From Parabacteroides distasonis ATCC 8503 (GTDB lineage Bacteria > Bacteroidota > Bacteroidia > Bacteroidales > Tannerellaceae): a stretch of DNA of 64,000 nt. Location: contig NC_009615.1 in the NCBI RefSeq assembly GCF_000012845.1, forward strand, positions 1,449,501 through 1,513,500. Reading direction: 5' to 3'. Positions 8,769 to 18,344 of the stretch are shown here, in pieces. Each line of letters starts with the position of its first letter. Within the stretch, counting starts at the first letter, position 1. Position numbers and translations under genes: made by a program. The notes below the pieces were generated by a model. The model was not told the origin of the DNA. It saw only the letters and a list, made by a program, of their open reading frames with translations, and searched no databases.

Positions 8769-9983
8769 ATGCATATGACTAGTATAAAAGTAAAATTCCG
8801 CCCGTCTTCTACCATCCAAAAAGAAGGGACTCTACATTATCAAATAATCCATCATCGTGAGGTACGGAAACTTCGTACCGGTTATAGGCTATTCCCGAAC
8901 GAGTGGAATACAGTTTTGAAACGAATAAATGTTTCGGCTGGAAAGAATGAAGAGCGAAGACTCTATCTGACAGCATTGAAAAAGCACATTGATACAGATC
9001 TGTTCAAAATAAAAGAATGTATCAACCGTTTGAAACAGGAAAATAAAACTTATACAGCCGACCGCATCGTAAAACTTTACTCTACTCATGAAGGAAGTTA
9101 TACCTTTCTTTTGTATGGGAAAGGATTGTTGGTTGAATTGAAGAAAATAGGAAAAGTACGTACTGCCGATACCTATCGGAACGCCTTGGGCAGTTTTGAA
9201 CGCTTTTTGAATGACCAAGCAGACATCCCGTTGGAAGCCATGGACTCCAATCTGATGATAGCCTATGAAAGTTGGCTTAAAGGAACCGGTATTTGTCCAA
9301 ATACCAGTTCCTATTATATGCGTAATCTCAGAGCTATCTATAACCGTGCGGTGGAACAGGGTTTTGTTACCCAGCAAAATCCTTTCAAGCATGTATATAC
9401 CGGTATTGATAAAACAAAGAAACGTGCTGTTTCTTTGGATGTGATCCGGGAAATACGAGATTTAAAATTGACGAAAAAATCACTGGTCTTCGCCAGGGAT
9501 ATCTTTTTATTCAGCTTTTATACACGTGGAATGTCCTTTGTAGATATGGCATTTTTAAAAAAGCAAGACCTGCAAAATGGGATTCTTGCTTATCGGAGAA
9601 ATAAGACAGGTCAGCAGTTATTTATCAAAAGGGAAAAAACCATGCAGGAACTCATCGATAAATATGATACCTTTGATACACCCTATTTGCTACCGGTTAT
9701 TCGAAACAATGGTGTGGACGAGTGGCATCAATACCAGAATGCGGCTCATCGTATCAATAGAAATCTGAAGCAGATTGGCAAGCTGATTGGTTTGGATATC
9801 CCGCTTACTACTTATGTCGCGCGCCATGCATGGGCCAGTATTGCCCAAAGTAAAAATGTCCCTCTATCTGTCATCAGTAAAGCATTGGGACATAATTCGG
9901 AACAAACCACCCGAATTTATCTTAGCTCTTTAGATACATCTGTTGTGGATAAGGCAAATAACCTTATTTTAATGTCTATATAA
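8769..9983 (+). CDS. Tyrosine recombinase, fimbria-associated (invertase type)
   Basis: 404 residues, full length for this group. It has an N-terminal arm-binding domain (VKFRPSS...LHYQIIH), a core-binding domain (about 105-200) and a catalytic domain with ArgI in FYTRGMSFVDMAFL, the HxxR-type box as YVARHAWAS, the LGHNSEQTTRIYL box and its tyrosine. ATG codons at 8769 and 8775 are both usable; the paralogue at 20142-21356 begins like the second. Recombinases of this group invert promoters of surface-structure operons in Bacteroidales. The gene stands tail-to-tail with the fimbrial operon, 370 bp away. Its own target site was not identified with confidence. Confidence 0.85.
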   Translation: MHMTSIKVKFRPSSTIQKEGTLHYQIIHHREVRKLRTGYRLFPNEWNTVLKRINVSAGKNEERRLYLTALKKHIDTDLFKIKECINRLKQENKTYTADRIVKLYSTHEGSYTFLLYGKGLLVELKKIGKVRTADTYRNALGSFERFLNDQADIPLEAMDSNLMIAYESWLKGTGICPNTSSYYMRNLRAIYNRAVEQGFVTQQNPFKHVYTGIDKTKKRAVSLDVIREIRDLKLTKKSLVFARDIFLFSFYTRGMSFVDMAFLKKQDLQNGILAYRRNKTGQQLFIKREKTMQELIDKYDTFDTPYLLPVIRNNGVDEWHQYQNAAHRINRNLKQIGKLIGLDIPLTTYVARHAWASIAQSKNVPLSVISKALGHNSEQTTRIYLSSLDTSVVDKANNLILMSI

Positions 9984-10227
9984 AAATATGTATTTATATA
10001 ATATTGACAAAGAAACTGTTTTGATTTTTCTGCCTCTTGATTGGGGATCTGTTTTTGGACCAGATTCATTTCTCTGATGAGAAAGATAGCAAGCTATCTG
10101 GATAAGAGAAGCGAATATGCCTCCAAAACGCTCAAAACATAGACGAAAACAACAGGAAAATAACAAAATTGGTTGTTTATAAAACAATCAAAACACTTTC
10201 TTATATCGAATTCATGTTAAATGACAA
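9984..10227. other. Intergenic segment with palindromes
   Basis: No gene seen. Two small palindromes are present: AGATAGC-AA-GCTATCT near 10084-10099, and a 10-3-10 near-palindrome at 10169-10191 (TTGGTTGTTT, spacer ATA). The second resembles in layout, not in sequence, the recombinase sites upstream of the fimbrial operon. Confidence 0.35.
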
Positions 10228-10279
10228 AAAACAAGCCAGCCAATTCATTCTAAAAATATTTGAATTAGCCGGCTTGTTT
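10228..10279 (-). terminator. Terminator of the fimbrial operon
   Basis: A long hairpin: the arm at 10228-10247 pairs with 10261-10279 at 17 of 19 positions (the two exceptions are G-U compatible). The loop is 13 nt and a minus-strand T-run follows. It lies 75 bp after the stop of the last fimbrial gene. Confidence 0.7.
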
Positions 10280-10353
10280 GTATCCTTAGGTGTTCCCCTA
10301 AATAAGATTCGCCTAAACGGAAAAATGGAAAACTATCCGGTCATTCCTACGGA

Positions 10354-13300
10354 TCAGTATCTCACATCGCGCACACAGAACACACCGGCTCTGCCGTATT
10401 TTTCCCGATCTTCATCGGTATCCTCCACCATGCCTCTCCAATCTGAATAGTAGGGCATCATGTGCATTTCTACCCGGCGAATTTTCAGCAACTCCATTTC
10501 CGAATCGGTCTTCCAATAGTTCAGTATGTAGCCGGTAGGCGTATATTCGTGTCTACCGGGATAATAGCGGCTGTAAGAATACGCCGTACGGCAATGGAAC
10601 ATGGCGCAAAGCCGGTGCTTAAAATTATGCTTCCTTTTATCACTTAAATCGCATGTCAGACTGAGTGGGTTGTACCAGCCGTAAGCATCACCTACGGCAT
10701 CCTTGTCTCCCGGCTTCACCATGGGCGAGAAAGGCAGGTTGTCCTCATCCTGGAAGAAGTTGAATGCCAGCTGAATCAATGTCAGCTCGCGTTCATTGGG
10801 CAAGCGCCACGCTCCGGCGGGGGTCACTCCGTCTCCTGCTTCGTGATAGTCTTGGGCTATGGTAAACTTATCTCGTTTGGCATTGTCTATCTCAATAAGT
10901 TTCAATGTCGTACCTGTCCATGTTACCTTACTGGGAGTATCTTTATCAAATCTCAGGTGACTCGGGTCAGTGCACTCAAATTTCGCAATCGTATCCATCA
11001 GCATGGGTTCTTGTGCCAGCTGGAATTTCTTGTACAGACGGTTCTGCGTATCGCGTTCGTTATGGGGCTGAAGCTCCCGGTAACTGAACGAGCGCATGGC
11101 TTCGTCCGCCAAAAAGACTTCCAGTGTACGGCTTGCTTCATCGTATTTGTAATAAGGAGACGAAACTTCCCTGTCCATCCTGCCACTCACGACTCCGCTT
11201 CCCAAGCTCCTCACACTAATCATGTGCCTCAGATACGTATGACTTATGTATCCTCCCAGTTCCGACCATATTGTGGAATAAGGACCGTATGTACTGGCCG
11301 TATATCCCTGTACGGGATCCTTGTTTATCTTTTTCCCGTCTGCTCCTATATATATATCGAAAGACGATTTCCACAAGGCAGCTTCTTTTGCCATGGCAGG
11401 CTCTCCCAGCCACATACCCACCAATTGCCCTATGGCAGGTACATACCAGCGCAGTTCTTCCTCGTCCAGATAGCCGTTGCCGTTCAAATCACGGTTACGT
11501 ATCAGCATGATAACCGGATCGTCGGCCTGTCCGCTAATCGGTCGGGATTCCTTCAGACTTCCATCTTTCCTCAGTATAAAACCGGATAGGAAAGGTGATT
11601 TTTTAAGCCCCCATTCCATACCATGCATATTACAATTTCCAACCTGACCATCCAGCTTTTGCCAAGTATTCTTTCTGCCGTCCCAAACTTCCCTCTCGCC
11701 CGGTTCTGGCTCATACAGGATGTGCTTCTGCTCTTCCACCGACTCCAAGCCGAATTTATTGAGAGTCTCATCGTTCATATCATAGAAGCAGGCAATGGAA
11801 CGTTGTTTCAGCGTATAAACCGACTGCGACACCGCGCTCTTACCATCTTGGCTGAACTCGAGGTCGGTAGCAAGCGAGAAGATACGGTCCTTGCAGTTGA
11901 TAAAATCTTTCAGATGCACCGGTACCGTAATGCGCGGGTCGGGATGTCTTTCATAAAAGTTCTCATCCACAAAGCAGGTGTAGTACGCCGAATCCTCCTT
12001 ACTTGCATAAAACTCATCGAGCGCATCGAACACACTTTTCACCTTGCCTGGATAATAGTATTCCAGGAGATAGGGGCTTTCCTTATCCGGTTTTGTTCCA
12101 TTATAGAAATAGTTATCCTTTTGCGTCTCTTTCGCAAACTCCAGCCACGCCAGATAGCCTTGTGCCACCTCTTTGGTAATACCGAAACTGCTCACGGATA
12201 CACATTTGCCTTCCGAACCTCCGTCTGGGGTACCTTTAGGATAATACATCACCCCCATGACCCCGAAAGGTGTGTCGGTATACAGATAGACACCATTCTC
12301 AATGTCTTTCCGCATGAATTTCATCTCCACCTGGTCAAAATGGGCATCGATATGTGCGAAAGCCTCATGCTTGAACACCACTCCTTCCGCTCCCGGAGTC
12401 TTTTCGTTCTCATCTTCCACTTCCACCACTATATCATCCACTCCGTTGATGGTTACATTATACGTATAGTGATGGTCGCGCTCCACGCTGAAGTGATTGA
12501 GGTCTTTCCCGAAATTACCCAAATGGATATAATAACGGACATCGGCAGCAACCGTCTTGTCTGCATTTTCAAACCATCCGGTCAGTTCAATATAAGTAGA
12601 AGCTTTCGGAGCAAACTCAAACTTGTAGTGCCCTTTGTGATTATCGGCATTATCAGCATGAAAATCATCGGGAGCGGTCTCTTCCGTATTTTTATTGTCG
12701 GCAGTCTTCACCACCTTATCCCGCTGCCTGTATTCGGTAATCTCCACGCCGGATCTTACCTTGCGTATGTTCTCCGGCAGGTATATAGTAAAAGTGAGAG
12801 AATCCAGTAAACCGAAATTCACCGGCTTGGCATCTTCCACCAGGATACGGTCCCGCTCTTCTTCCGTCCACGCCTGTGCGGTGGGCGACACATAATGAGG
12901 TATATGGCGAACCGTGTAATCTCGCGCCGTAAACTTCACTCCTTTACCTTCCCTGATATTCATTGTAATCTTGCTCATCAGGCGTTTCAGCACAAACGAG
13001 TTGTCTTCATCGTGTTTACCGTCCGGCAACAGCGTATGAGTTTTTCCCTCTTCATCCGTATAACTGATTTGTCCCTGTTCGTTCACATGACATAATCCTG
13101 TATTGTTGTTCACCATACCCGTAAGCGGCAGATAACCGTCTACGCTGTGTATGTTTCCGTTCCACTTCGGGGTTGCTTTTTCAAAAAACTCCGCCTGAGT
13201 GCCCAGCGCATCCCCACCCGATACTCCCGGAAAGAAATTAAGGAACGAACTTTGCGCATTGCCCAACAGATAGATATACACATCGCCCACCGGAACATAG

Positions 13301-13683
13301 AACTTGATTTCACCGCACGTAGGGTCGTCATTATCGGCAATCCATCCGCCGGTAGCGCCTTCCAGCGGCTTATTGGACGGATTGGAGAACAGATGATAGG
13401 CTAACAACTCATTTTCTTCCGGATTGTCGCTCTTCGCTTCATATACAAAAGCCATCACGCCCGAAAGCTGGGAGTCATAATCAATCTCTCCACCTGCCGC
13501 ACGGGTTGTAATCGTGGTAGTGATGCCACGTCCCACACCGAACGGAAGCCTCACCTCCACCCGCTTGTCACGGTCTACTCCCTGCAAGTCGTTTCCTTCG
13601 ATGAACTCATCGGTGCAAGATGCAAGCGACAGGAGCGCCAACAGTCCCGCCGCCAGAATATGATTCACTGTTTTTTTCATCAT
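10354..13683 (-). CDS. Fimbrial tip-type lipoprotein (DUF4906-like)
   Basis: 1109 residues, the last gene of the fimbrial operon. The N-terminus is a lipoprotein signal with lipobox LASC (Cys22 or 23). An N-terminal fimbrillin-like part (VEVRLPFGVGRG, ITTRAAGG) is followed by a long C-terminal region with a calcium-loop-like RDLNGNGYLDEEELRWY, WRLPNERELTLIQ and FKHRLCAMFHCRTAYSY; this combination fits the large DUF4906 proteins found at the end of Mfa/Fim-like operons. Such proteins are thought to form the tip or minor subunits. 30 bp separate it from the preceding gene. The tip role is inferred from family context. Confidence 0.7.
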   Translation of the reverse strand: MMKKTVNHILAAGLLALLSLASCTDEFIEGNDLQGVDRDKRVEVRLPFGVGRGITTTITTRAAGGEIDYDSQLSGVMAFVYEAKSDNPEENELLAYHLFSNPSNKPLEGATGGWIADNDDPTCGEIKFYVPVGDVYIYLLGNAQSSFLNFFPGVSGGDALGTQAEFFEKATPKWNGNIHSVDGYLPLTGMVNNNTGLCHVNEQGQISYTDEEGKTHTLLPDGKHDEDNSFVLKRLMSKITMNIREGKGVKFTARDYTVRHIPHYVSPTAQAWTEEERDRILVEDAKPVNFGLLDSLTFTIYLPENIRKVRSGVEITEYRQRDKVVKTADNKNTEETAPDDFHADNADNHKGHYKFEFAPKASTYIELTGWFENADKTVAADVRYYIHLGNFGKDLNHFSVERDHHYTYNVTINGVDDIVVEVEDENEKTPGAEGVVFKHEAFAHIDAHFDQVEMKFMRKDIENGVYLYTDTPFGVMGVMYYPKGTPDGGSEGKCVSVSSFGITKEVAQGYLAWLEFAKETQKDNYFYNGTKPDKESPYLLEYYYPGKVKSVFDALDEFYASKEDSAYYTCFVDENFYERHPDPRITVPVHLKDFINCKDRIFSLATDLEFSQDGKSAVSQSVYTLKQRSIACFYDMNDETLNKFGLESVEEQKHILYEPEPGEREVWDGRKNTWQKLDGQVGNCNMHGMEWGLKKSPFLSGFILRKDGSLKESRPISGQADDPVIMLIRNRDLNGNGYLDEEELRWYVPAIGQLVGMWLGEPAMAKEAALWKSSFDIYIGADGKKINKDPVQGYTASTYGPYSTIWSELGGYISHTYLRHMISVRSLGSGVVSGRMDREVSSPYYKYDEASRTLEVFLADEAMRSFSYRELQPHNERDTQNRLYKKFQLAQEPMLMDTIAKFECTDPSHLRFDKDTPSKVTWTGTTLKLIEIDNAKRDKFTIAQDYHEAGDGVTPAGAWRLPNERELTLIQLAFNFFQDEDNLPFSPMVKPGDKDAVGDAYGWYNPLSLTCDLSDKRKHNFKHRLCAMFHCRTAYSYSRYYPGRHEYTPTGYILNYWKTDSEMELLKIRRVEMHMMPYYSDWRGMVEDTDEDREKYGRAGVFCVRDVRY

Positions 13684-13713
13684 GCTGTATATTTTTATCT
13701 GTTATTCGTCTGC

Positions 13714-14988
13714 CTAATTAAATTCCACATCTCCGCCTCCAGCTTCCCACGGAACAATCATCCAATGTGCTGTCATAGCCACGTGTCCATGCATGGAAAT
13801 AACGGAAAACAGCCGCAGGTTCATGTTGGCTTCCACTTCGGGCAAAGCCACATATTGCATATCAGCCTCATGGCCTTCCGTACCGTCACTTCCCACTTTA
13901 TGTTCATGCGACAGTATTTTCAGATAATATCCCCTTGAACTCTCTGCTGACGGATTCTCAGGATAACGGTCTGCAATTTCATTGGAGTTGGCAAACAGAT
14001 AAATCGGTTTGGCTGGCATCCACTGAAAGTTTTTCGTGCCTGTATTCCCGGCATGTGCCAAAGCCTTAATCTCGTTGATATGGGTCTTCTCCAGCAAGTT
14101 CTTTTCATACACCTCATATTCCGGTGTCCCTTCTTGCGGAGCGGTTTCCGGTTCCTCCGGCCATCCCGCACTCAGAATTACCTTGCCGTTCTTCTGATTC
14201 TTCGAGTCGGAACTTTCACCGGCTCCCTCCAGACAATTGAAATCTCCCGTATATTCGTACTTCTCTTTCGGAAACAGATACCCGTATTCCGGCATATTGT
14301 AGAGATACAACCCGCGCCCCATATAGAGCTGCCCCTCTCCGGCGTCTGCCACATCCGCCTTGGCAAAGTAAAGCTGTAGTTTCGCTATGCTGCGTTTCAG
14401 TTCCAGGTTTATCTCCTGATTATCGTGCGTAACTGTTCCACGATACTTACAGGTCATCGGCACAATGGCAGAGCGGTATTTTTTTCCCGTTTCATCCTTG
14501 TCTGTTTCCGTTCCGCCCGACATATATTCCGCTTCCGGCAGCCGGCTGAAAGTCAAAGACTCCAGTCTGTCCGGCGCAACTTCCAAGCCTTCGACCGGAC
14601 GTACTCCCCCGACAGTCTCACCGGGCAGTACAAAAATGTCTCCCTTGTTTTCGCTAAGCAGCTTTCCTGCCGCTTGTTCATTGGCCACCGCATAAAACCA
14701 GACTTCTCCTTGTGGCAGCTTCCATTTGAAAGTATGGGGTTGCACATCCTCACCACCATAATAATACCCTACCAGACTACCGTTGTGAAAAGCATACACT
14801 CTGAGTGTCTTCACCTGCGATTCGAAATCATCCGCTCCTGCCGCCCTTGTATCAATTGAAAGCTTCACCGTCACCGGTTCTCCCTCTCCGGGAAACATCT
14901 CCTCCTGTTCGTCCGATGCACAAGCCGTCATTATCCCCACCATTGCGGCAAACATACATAATATATATGAGTATTTTCGAATTTTCAT
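13714..14988 (-). CDS. Fimbrillin / Mfa2-FimB-type lipoprotein
   Basis: 424 residues with a lipoprotein signal (lipobox MTAC, Cys23). The body starts with VTVKLSIDTRAAG, a strand typical of FimB/Mfa2 and fimbrillin proteins, where the Arg before AAG can be a gingipain-like processing site. A helix-strand block LELKRSIAKLQLYF matches the 'l.RsvAKi.l' element of the family. It lies 25 bp after the upstream fimbrillin gene. Mfa2/FimB proteins anchor the fimbria and limit its length; this assignment rests on operon order as much as on sequence. Confidence 0.65.
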   Translation of the reverse strand: MKIRKYSYILCMFAAMVGIMTACASDEQEEMFPGEGEPVTVKLSIDTRAAGADDFESQVKTLRVYAFHNGSLVGYYYGGEDVQPHTFKWKLPQGEVWFYAVANEQAAGKLLSENKGDIFVLPGETVGGVRPVEGLEVAPDRLESLTFSRLPEAEYMSGGTETDKDETGKKYRSAIVPMTCKYRGTVTHDNQEINLELKRSIAKLQLYFAKADVADAGEGQLYMGRGLYLYNMPEYGYLFPKEKYEYTGDFNCLEGAGESSDSKNQKNGKVILSAGWPEEPETAPQEGTPEYEVYEKNLLEKTHINEIKALAHAGNTGTKNFQWMPAKPIYLFANSNEIADRYPENPSAESSRGYYLKILSHEHKVGSDGTEGHEADMQYVALPEVEANMNLRLFSVISMHGHVAMTAHWMIVPWEAGGGDVEFN

Positions 14989-15013
14989 ATCTTGCTATTT
15001 CCTGTTTATGAGA

Positions 15014-15982
15014 TTACCAATCTGCCGAAATATCCCGGCTGTCCCAATCTCCCACGCTCACTTTGACAGTGATATCGGCATCGCCAGCAGGCAGCGTTAT
15101 TTTATAATGGTAAGTGCTCGACTTTATCCATTCCGTTGTTTGAGCCACATCCAGGTATACCATCGCTTCTTTTGCCTCCGACAACGGTTTGCCGGCATAG
15201 GCATACTTAAAGGTTACCGCCACATGCTCCGTCACCGGCTGCGGCAACAGCAATACGCTATCCAGCACGGTAACACTGCTTCCAGCTTCTATCCGCACGC
15301 TCTCGCTGCGTACGAAAGGGGTTCCTTCTTCCGTGCAGTTTATCCGGTTTTGCCATGTCGACTCCTCCGGTGTCCACAGCAAGTCACCTTTATAGTCCAC
15401 CCCCAAAAGTCTGATGTCCGACACTTCCGCCTGCTTCTCCCCTGTACAGACAGTAAATTTCACCTGTGCCAATTCATGTTTGAATGCCAAAAGCACAGGC
15501 GCCATCATTCCGCCCCCCTCATAAACCACATCCGTCTTTGCTGCTGTCATCAGATCCACAGCACCCTTCCCCATCTCGGAAGAATCAAACCCCGTAACCC
15601 TAAGTTCACCTTTATCGTTGCAGGAGACCTCTGTGGCAATATTATTCTCTTTCATCTTTTCCGGATGCACCGCATAAAAGCCATAAGGCCTACCTACAGC
15701 CCAAAAACGTTTCTCGCCATAGTTTCCCGATGGAGTAACCGGAACAGCATCGAAAAACAATTTCGGTCCGTCGCTTTCCCGTACCCATCCCCACAATGTG
15801 AAATTATCCATACCCTCCTTGTTATTTTCCACCACTGCACGAGTGGCAACTTGTGTGCCAAAGACAATCGGTATCCGTTGCTCCGAATCGCTTTCTTCCG
15901 TCATGCTATCGGAACAGCCGACAGCGACCAGCATGGTCGTGACAAGAAGGAAATCCTTTTTTAAATTAAGTCGCATAGGCAT
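15014..15982 (-). CDS. Fimbrillin family lipoprotein (Mfa-like type 1)
   Basis: 322 residues; ATG at 15982 or 15976. Lipobox VAVGC, then IPIVFGTQVATRA, the N-terminal donor-strand and Arg-processing region of fimbrillins. Further landmarks are FWAVGRPYGFYAVHP and LLAFKHELAQVKFTV, matching the 'w.p...y.F.ay.P' and 'f.H.laqv.f.v' pattern of the Mfa-like family, and the ending VSVGDWDSRDISADW. Preceded by a 111-bp gap, the longest in the operon, in which no promoter was recognised. Probably a structural subunit. Confidence 0.75.
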   Translation of the reverse strand: MPMRLNLKKDFLLVTTMLVAVGCSDSMTEESDSEQRIPIVFGTQVATRAVVENNKEGMDNFTLWGWVRESDGPKLFFDAVPVTPSGNYGEKRFWAVGRPYGFYAVHPEKMKENNIATEVSCNDKGELRVTGFDSSEMGKGAVDLMTAAKTDVVYEGGGMMAPVLLAFKHELAQVKFTVCTGEKQAEVSDIRLLGVDYKGDLLWTPEESTWQNRINCTEEGTPFVRSESVRIEAGSSVTVLDSVLLLPQPVTEHVAVTFKYAYAGKPLSEAKEAMVYLDVAQTTEWIKSSTYHYKITLPAGDADITVKVSVGDWDSRDISADW

Positions 15983-16093
15983 TTATTTTTTGTACAATAA
16001 ATAGTAACCGGGAAGGGAACATTCAACCCCGCCCGGCTTATTATATTTCCACAACTTGATAAATGGAAAAGACAAGTCTGCGGTTGTTCAGTG

Positions 16094-17311
16094 TTATTGT
16101 CCAGAGTTTGAATTAGGAACACTGGCATCGAGGTCCTGAGGATATTCAACGAAATCATCCACAGTTACGGCGAATGTAATAGGAACCAATACAGGTTCTG
16201 GATCTGGATTTTCAGGATCTGGATCAGGGTTAAAGCCGCCACCCTCACCAAAGATAAGAGTATAAACATAGCGTTTGCCTTGCTTCCAGACTTGTTCGGT
16301 TTTTCCGTTTATGTCTTTGGGTTCTCCTACCAGGGAGACACCCACCCATGTGGTTTCCTCGTGTGAGTTCGTGTTCGGCCACAACTGTACATTAGATACC
16401 GTATCCACCAGCTTGCATTTAACAAGCACTCGCGCTGTCCCCGTGATTTTGTACTCCGGATTTTCATCTGTTCCGCCGGTCTTCGTAATCCAGGGATTCA
16501 ATGTCTGCGGTAAAAGGAGCAATCCCTTATAGCCATTGTCTGTTTTAACAGTCAAGTCCCGCACAGATGCATCTATGGAACCTACAAAACCTTGTTCCAT
16601 TATCGGAATAATCTCAGCGGCATAGTTGTTCTGCTTTGCGTTCTCTTTGTTATACACAATATTCCATCTTCCCCATGAGTTGTCAGTTTCCGTGTCTTTC
16701 TCAGTTCCCTGCCATTGAGTAGTAGTGCTCAAAGTCGGCCAGAAGAATGTACCCTGTTTCTCTATTCCCTCCACTTTCACTGCGTCTACGAACACTGTCA
16801 GGTTAGAGCTGGTATTCCTGATTCTGAATACAATTTGTGACAGGGCATGGCGGAAGTTGACCATGACTGGTCGTTCACCCTCATGCTCGTTTTTCTTTTC
16901 AGCCTGGTTCAAGGCATAAAGCAGGTCTTCATCGCCGGGTACGTTATAGTTTGCAATTTTCTTGTCGCCTTCAACCTTGATGCTAACATTGCCATTCTGC
17001 GTATTCATCGGACTATACGAATAGAAGTCCACATCTGTTTCCGGCCAGAACTTGGTATCGCCATACGACCATACATTTCCTTGCTTCCGCACATCGCAAT
17101 CCATGTATGTAGCTCCTTGGGTAAAGGCCAATACATGAAAGTTTCTTATACTGTTGGTTGTGGTGGCTTCGCTTCCTGTACGGGTTGTTTTTCCCGCTAC
17201 CGCACTCAAGCTGATGCTTTCACCATAGTTTATTTCTATCGTTTCGTCGTTGGCACATGCCGTTACCAATGCCATGGCCGATAGTACCATCAGAATTGAT
17301 TTCGCTTGCAT
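16094..17311 (-). CDS. Fimbrillin family lipoprotein (Mfa-like type 1)
   Basis: 405 residues from the ATG at 17311 (MQAKSILMV); an ATG at 17356 would put 15 poor residues ahead of the signal and overlap the preceding gene. Lipobox VTAC. The mature part shows SLSAVAGKTTRTG, FWPETDVDFYSYSP and VNFRHALSQIVFRI, the hallmark 'f.HalsqivF.i' of fimbrillin family 1. It ends with a proline/aspartate/glutamate linker and VTVDDFVEYPQ. Probably the main or an accessory pilin. Confidence 0.78.
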   Translation of the reverse strand: MQAKSILMVLSAMALVTACANDETIEINYGESISLSAVAGKTTRTGSEATTTNSIRNFHVLAFTQGATYMDCDVRKQGNVWSYGDTKFWPETDVDFYSYSPMNTQNGNVSIKVEGDKKIANYNVPGDEDLLYALNQAEKKNEHEGERPVMVNFRHALSQIVFRIRNTSSNLTVFVDAVKVEGIEKQGTFFWPTLSTTTQWQGTEKDTETDNSWGRWNIVYNKENAKQNNYAAEIIPIMEQGFVGSIDASVRDLTVKTDNGYKGLLLLPQTLNPWITKTGGTDENPEYKITGTARVLVKCKLVDTVSNVQLWPNTNSHEETTWVGVSLVGEPKDINGKTEQVWKQGKRYVYTLIFGEGGGFNPDPDPENPDPEPVLVPITFAVTVDDFVEYPQDLDASVPNSNSGQ

Positions 17312-17339
17312 AATATCAAAAAGATTAAAAATATAAAGA

Positions 17340-18344
17340 CTACATAATAATATCATTTTCTACTTCCACCCAATCATCAACCTCTACATCAAATCCATCC
17401 TCGTTCGGAAGCGGTTCTGGGAAGCCCGCATTATCAATGATGATATGTACATGCTTTCTATCCGGAGCCTTATGCACTTGGTCGGTCACGTCAAAGGTTG
17501 TATAGAATTTTTCCTTATTGGAATACCATACATAAAACATCATTTTGTGCGGACGGGCATTCTCTTCGTGATGACCGAACGTGTAGAATTTACCGGTCAT
17601 TTTCGAGCTCTCGAGGTGGAGCTCTGTCTCAAAGGGAACAGTAACACACTCCCTGTCCAGTTCTTCGTTGGCAAACAGCATGGAGGGAGCCATGCTCGAC
17701 AATGACCCGCAGGCTTGCGTCATATATTCCATGTTCTTGACATTACGGACCTCATAAGTATAGGTACATATCAATTCAGCTGGATAAAGCGTAATGACAT
17801 GCTCGCTACTCTCTATCCATTCGACCTTGTCTTTGTCCGCAAAAGAAATACATTCGTAACTTAGTCCTAATTCGGTAATTTCCACATTTCGGGCGCAACT
17901 TCCCCACATCATGTCAGGGCAGATAACGACACGCTCGTCTTCCGAACCTTTAGCCGGAGGCGCATAATGGGCACCGTTCCCATAAATGCTCTCAAACACG
18001 TTGCCATCCCGCGTATATCCCTCATGGGTGTCAAATCCTTCCATTCCTCTGAACAGTAAAGACTCCGTGTCATTATTATAACAGAGTATCCGGTATCTTC
18101 CCTCTTTAATCTCTACCGACCCTCCGTCTTTCCCCGCAAAATCGAACCGAATCGGAGATTCACCCTCTTCAGGATAGAAATACACACACATTCCTTCCGG
18201 ATCGGCTTGCGGGGCGTTCTTCCAGTCAAAATCCACTCTGAGCGTAACCATATGCGGATGATGGAAGCAAAGTTCCTTGTGCTCGCATGAGAAAAGAATC
18301 ATGGCCAACAGCGCATAAACAGTCACTCGTATGCCGGTTTTCAT
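17340..18344 (-). CDS. DUF5119-like fimbria-operon lipoprotein
   Basis: 334 residues from the ATG at 18344, which overlaps the stop of the upstream gene in an ATGA arrangement; a longer frame would start inside that gene. Lipobox LFSC. The start of the mature part, HMVTLRVDFDWKNAP followed by GMCVYFYPEEG and a RYRILCYNNDTE segment, fits DUF5119, a family regularly encoded next to DUF3575 proteins at the head of fimbrillin operons. The role is unknown; a surface assembly or anchor part is assumed from context. Confidence 0.7.
   Translation of the reverse strand: MKTGIRVTVYALLAMILFSCEHKELCFHHPHMVTLRVDFDWKNAPQADPEGMCVYFYPEEGESPIRFDFAGKDGGSVEIKEGRYRILCYNNDTESLLFRGMEGFDTHEGYTRDGNVFESIYGNGAHYAPPAKGSEDERVVICPDMMWGSCARNVEITELGLSYECISFADKDKVEWIESSEHVITLYPAELICTYTYEVRNVKNMEYMTQACGSLSSMAPSMLFANEELDRECVTVPFETELHLESSKMTGKFYTFGHHEENARPHKMMFYVWYSNKEKFYTTFDVTDQVHKAPDRKHVHIIIDNAGFPEPLPNEDGFDVEVDDWVEVENDIIM

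Noticed and set aside
10169..10191. Target site of the recombinase encoded at 8769-9983
   Set aside because: A single imperfect palindrome with no partner repeat found in the window; layout alone is not enough.
11623..12810. Plus-strand frame of 395 codons
   Set aside because: Antisense shadow of the DUF4906-like gene; no domain or signal is visible.
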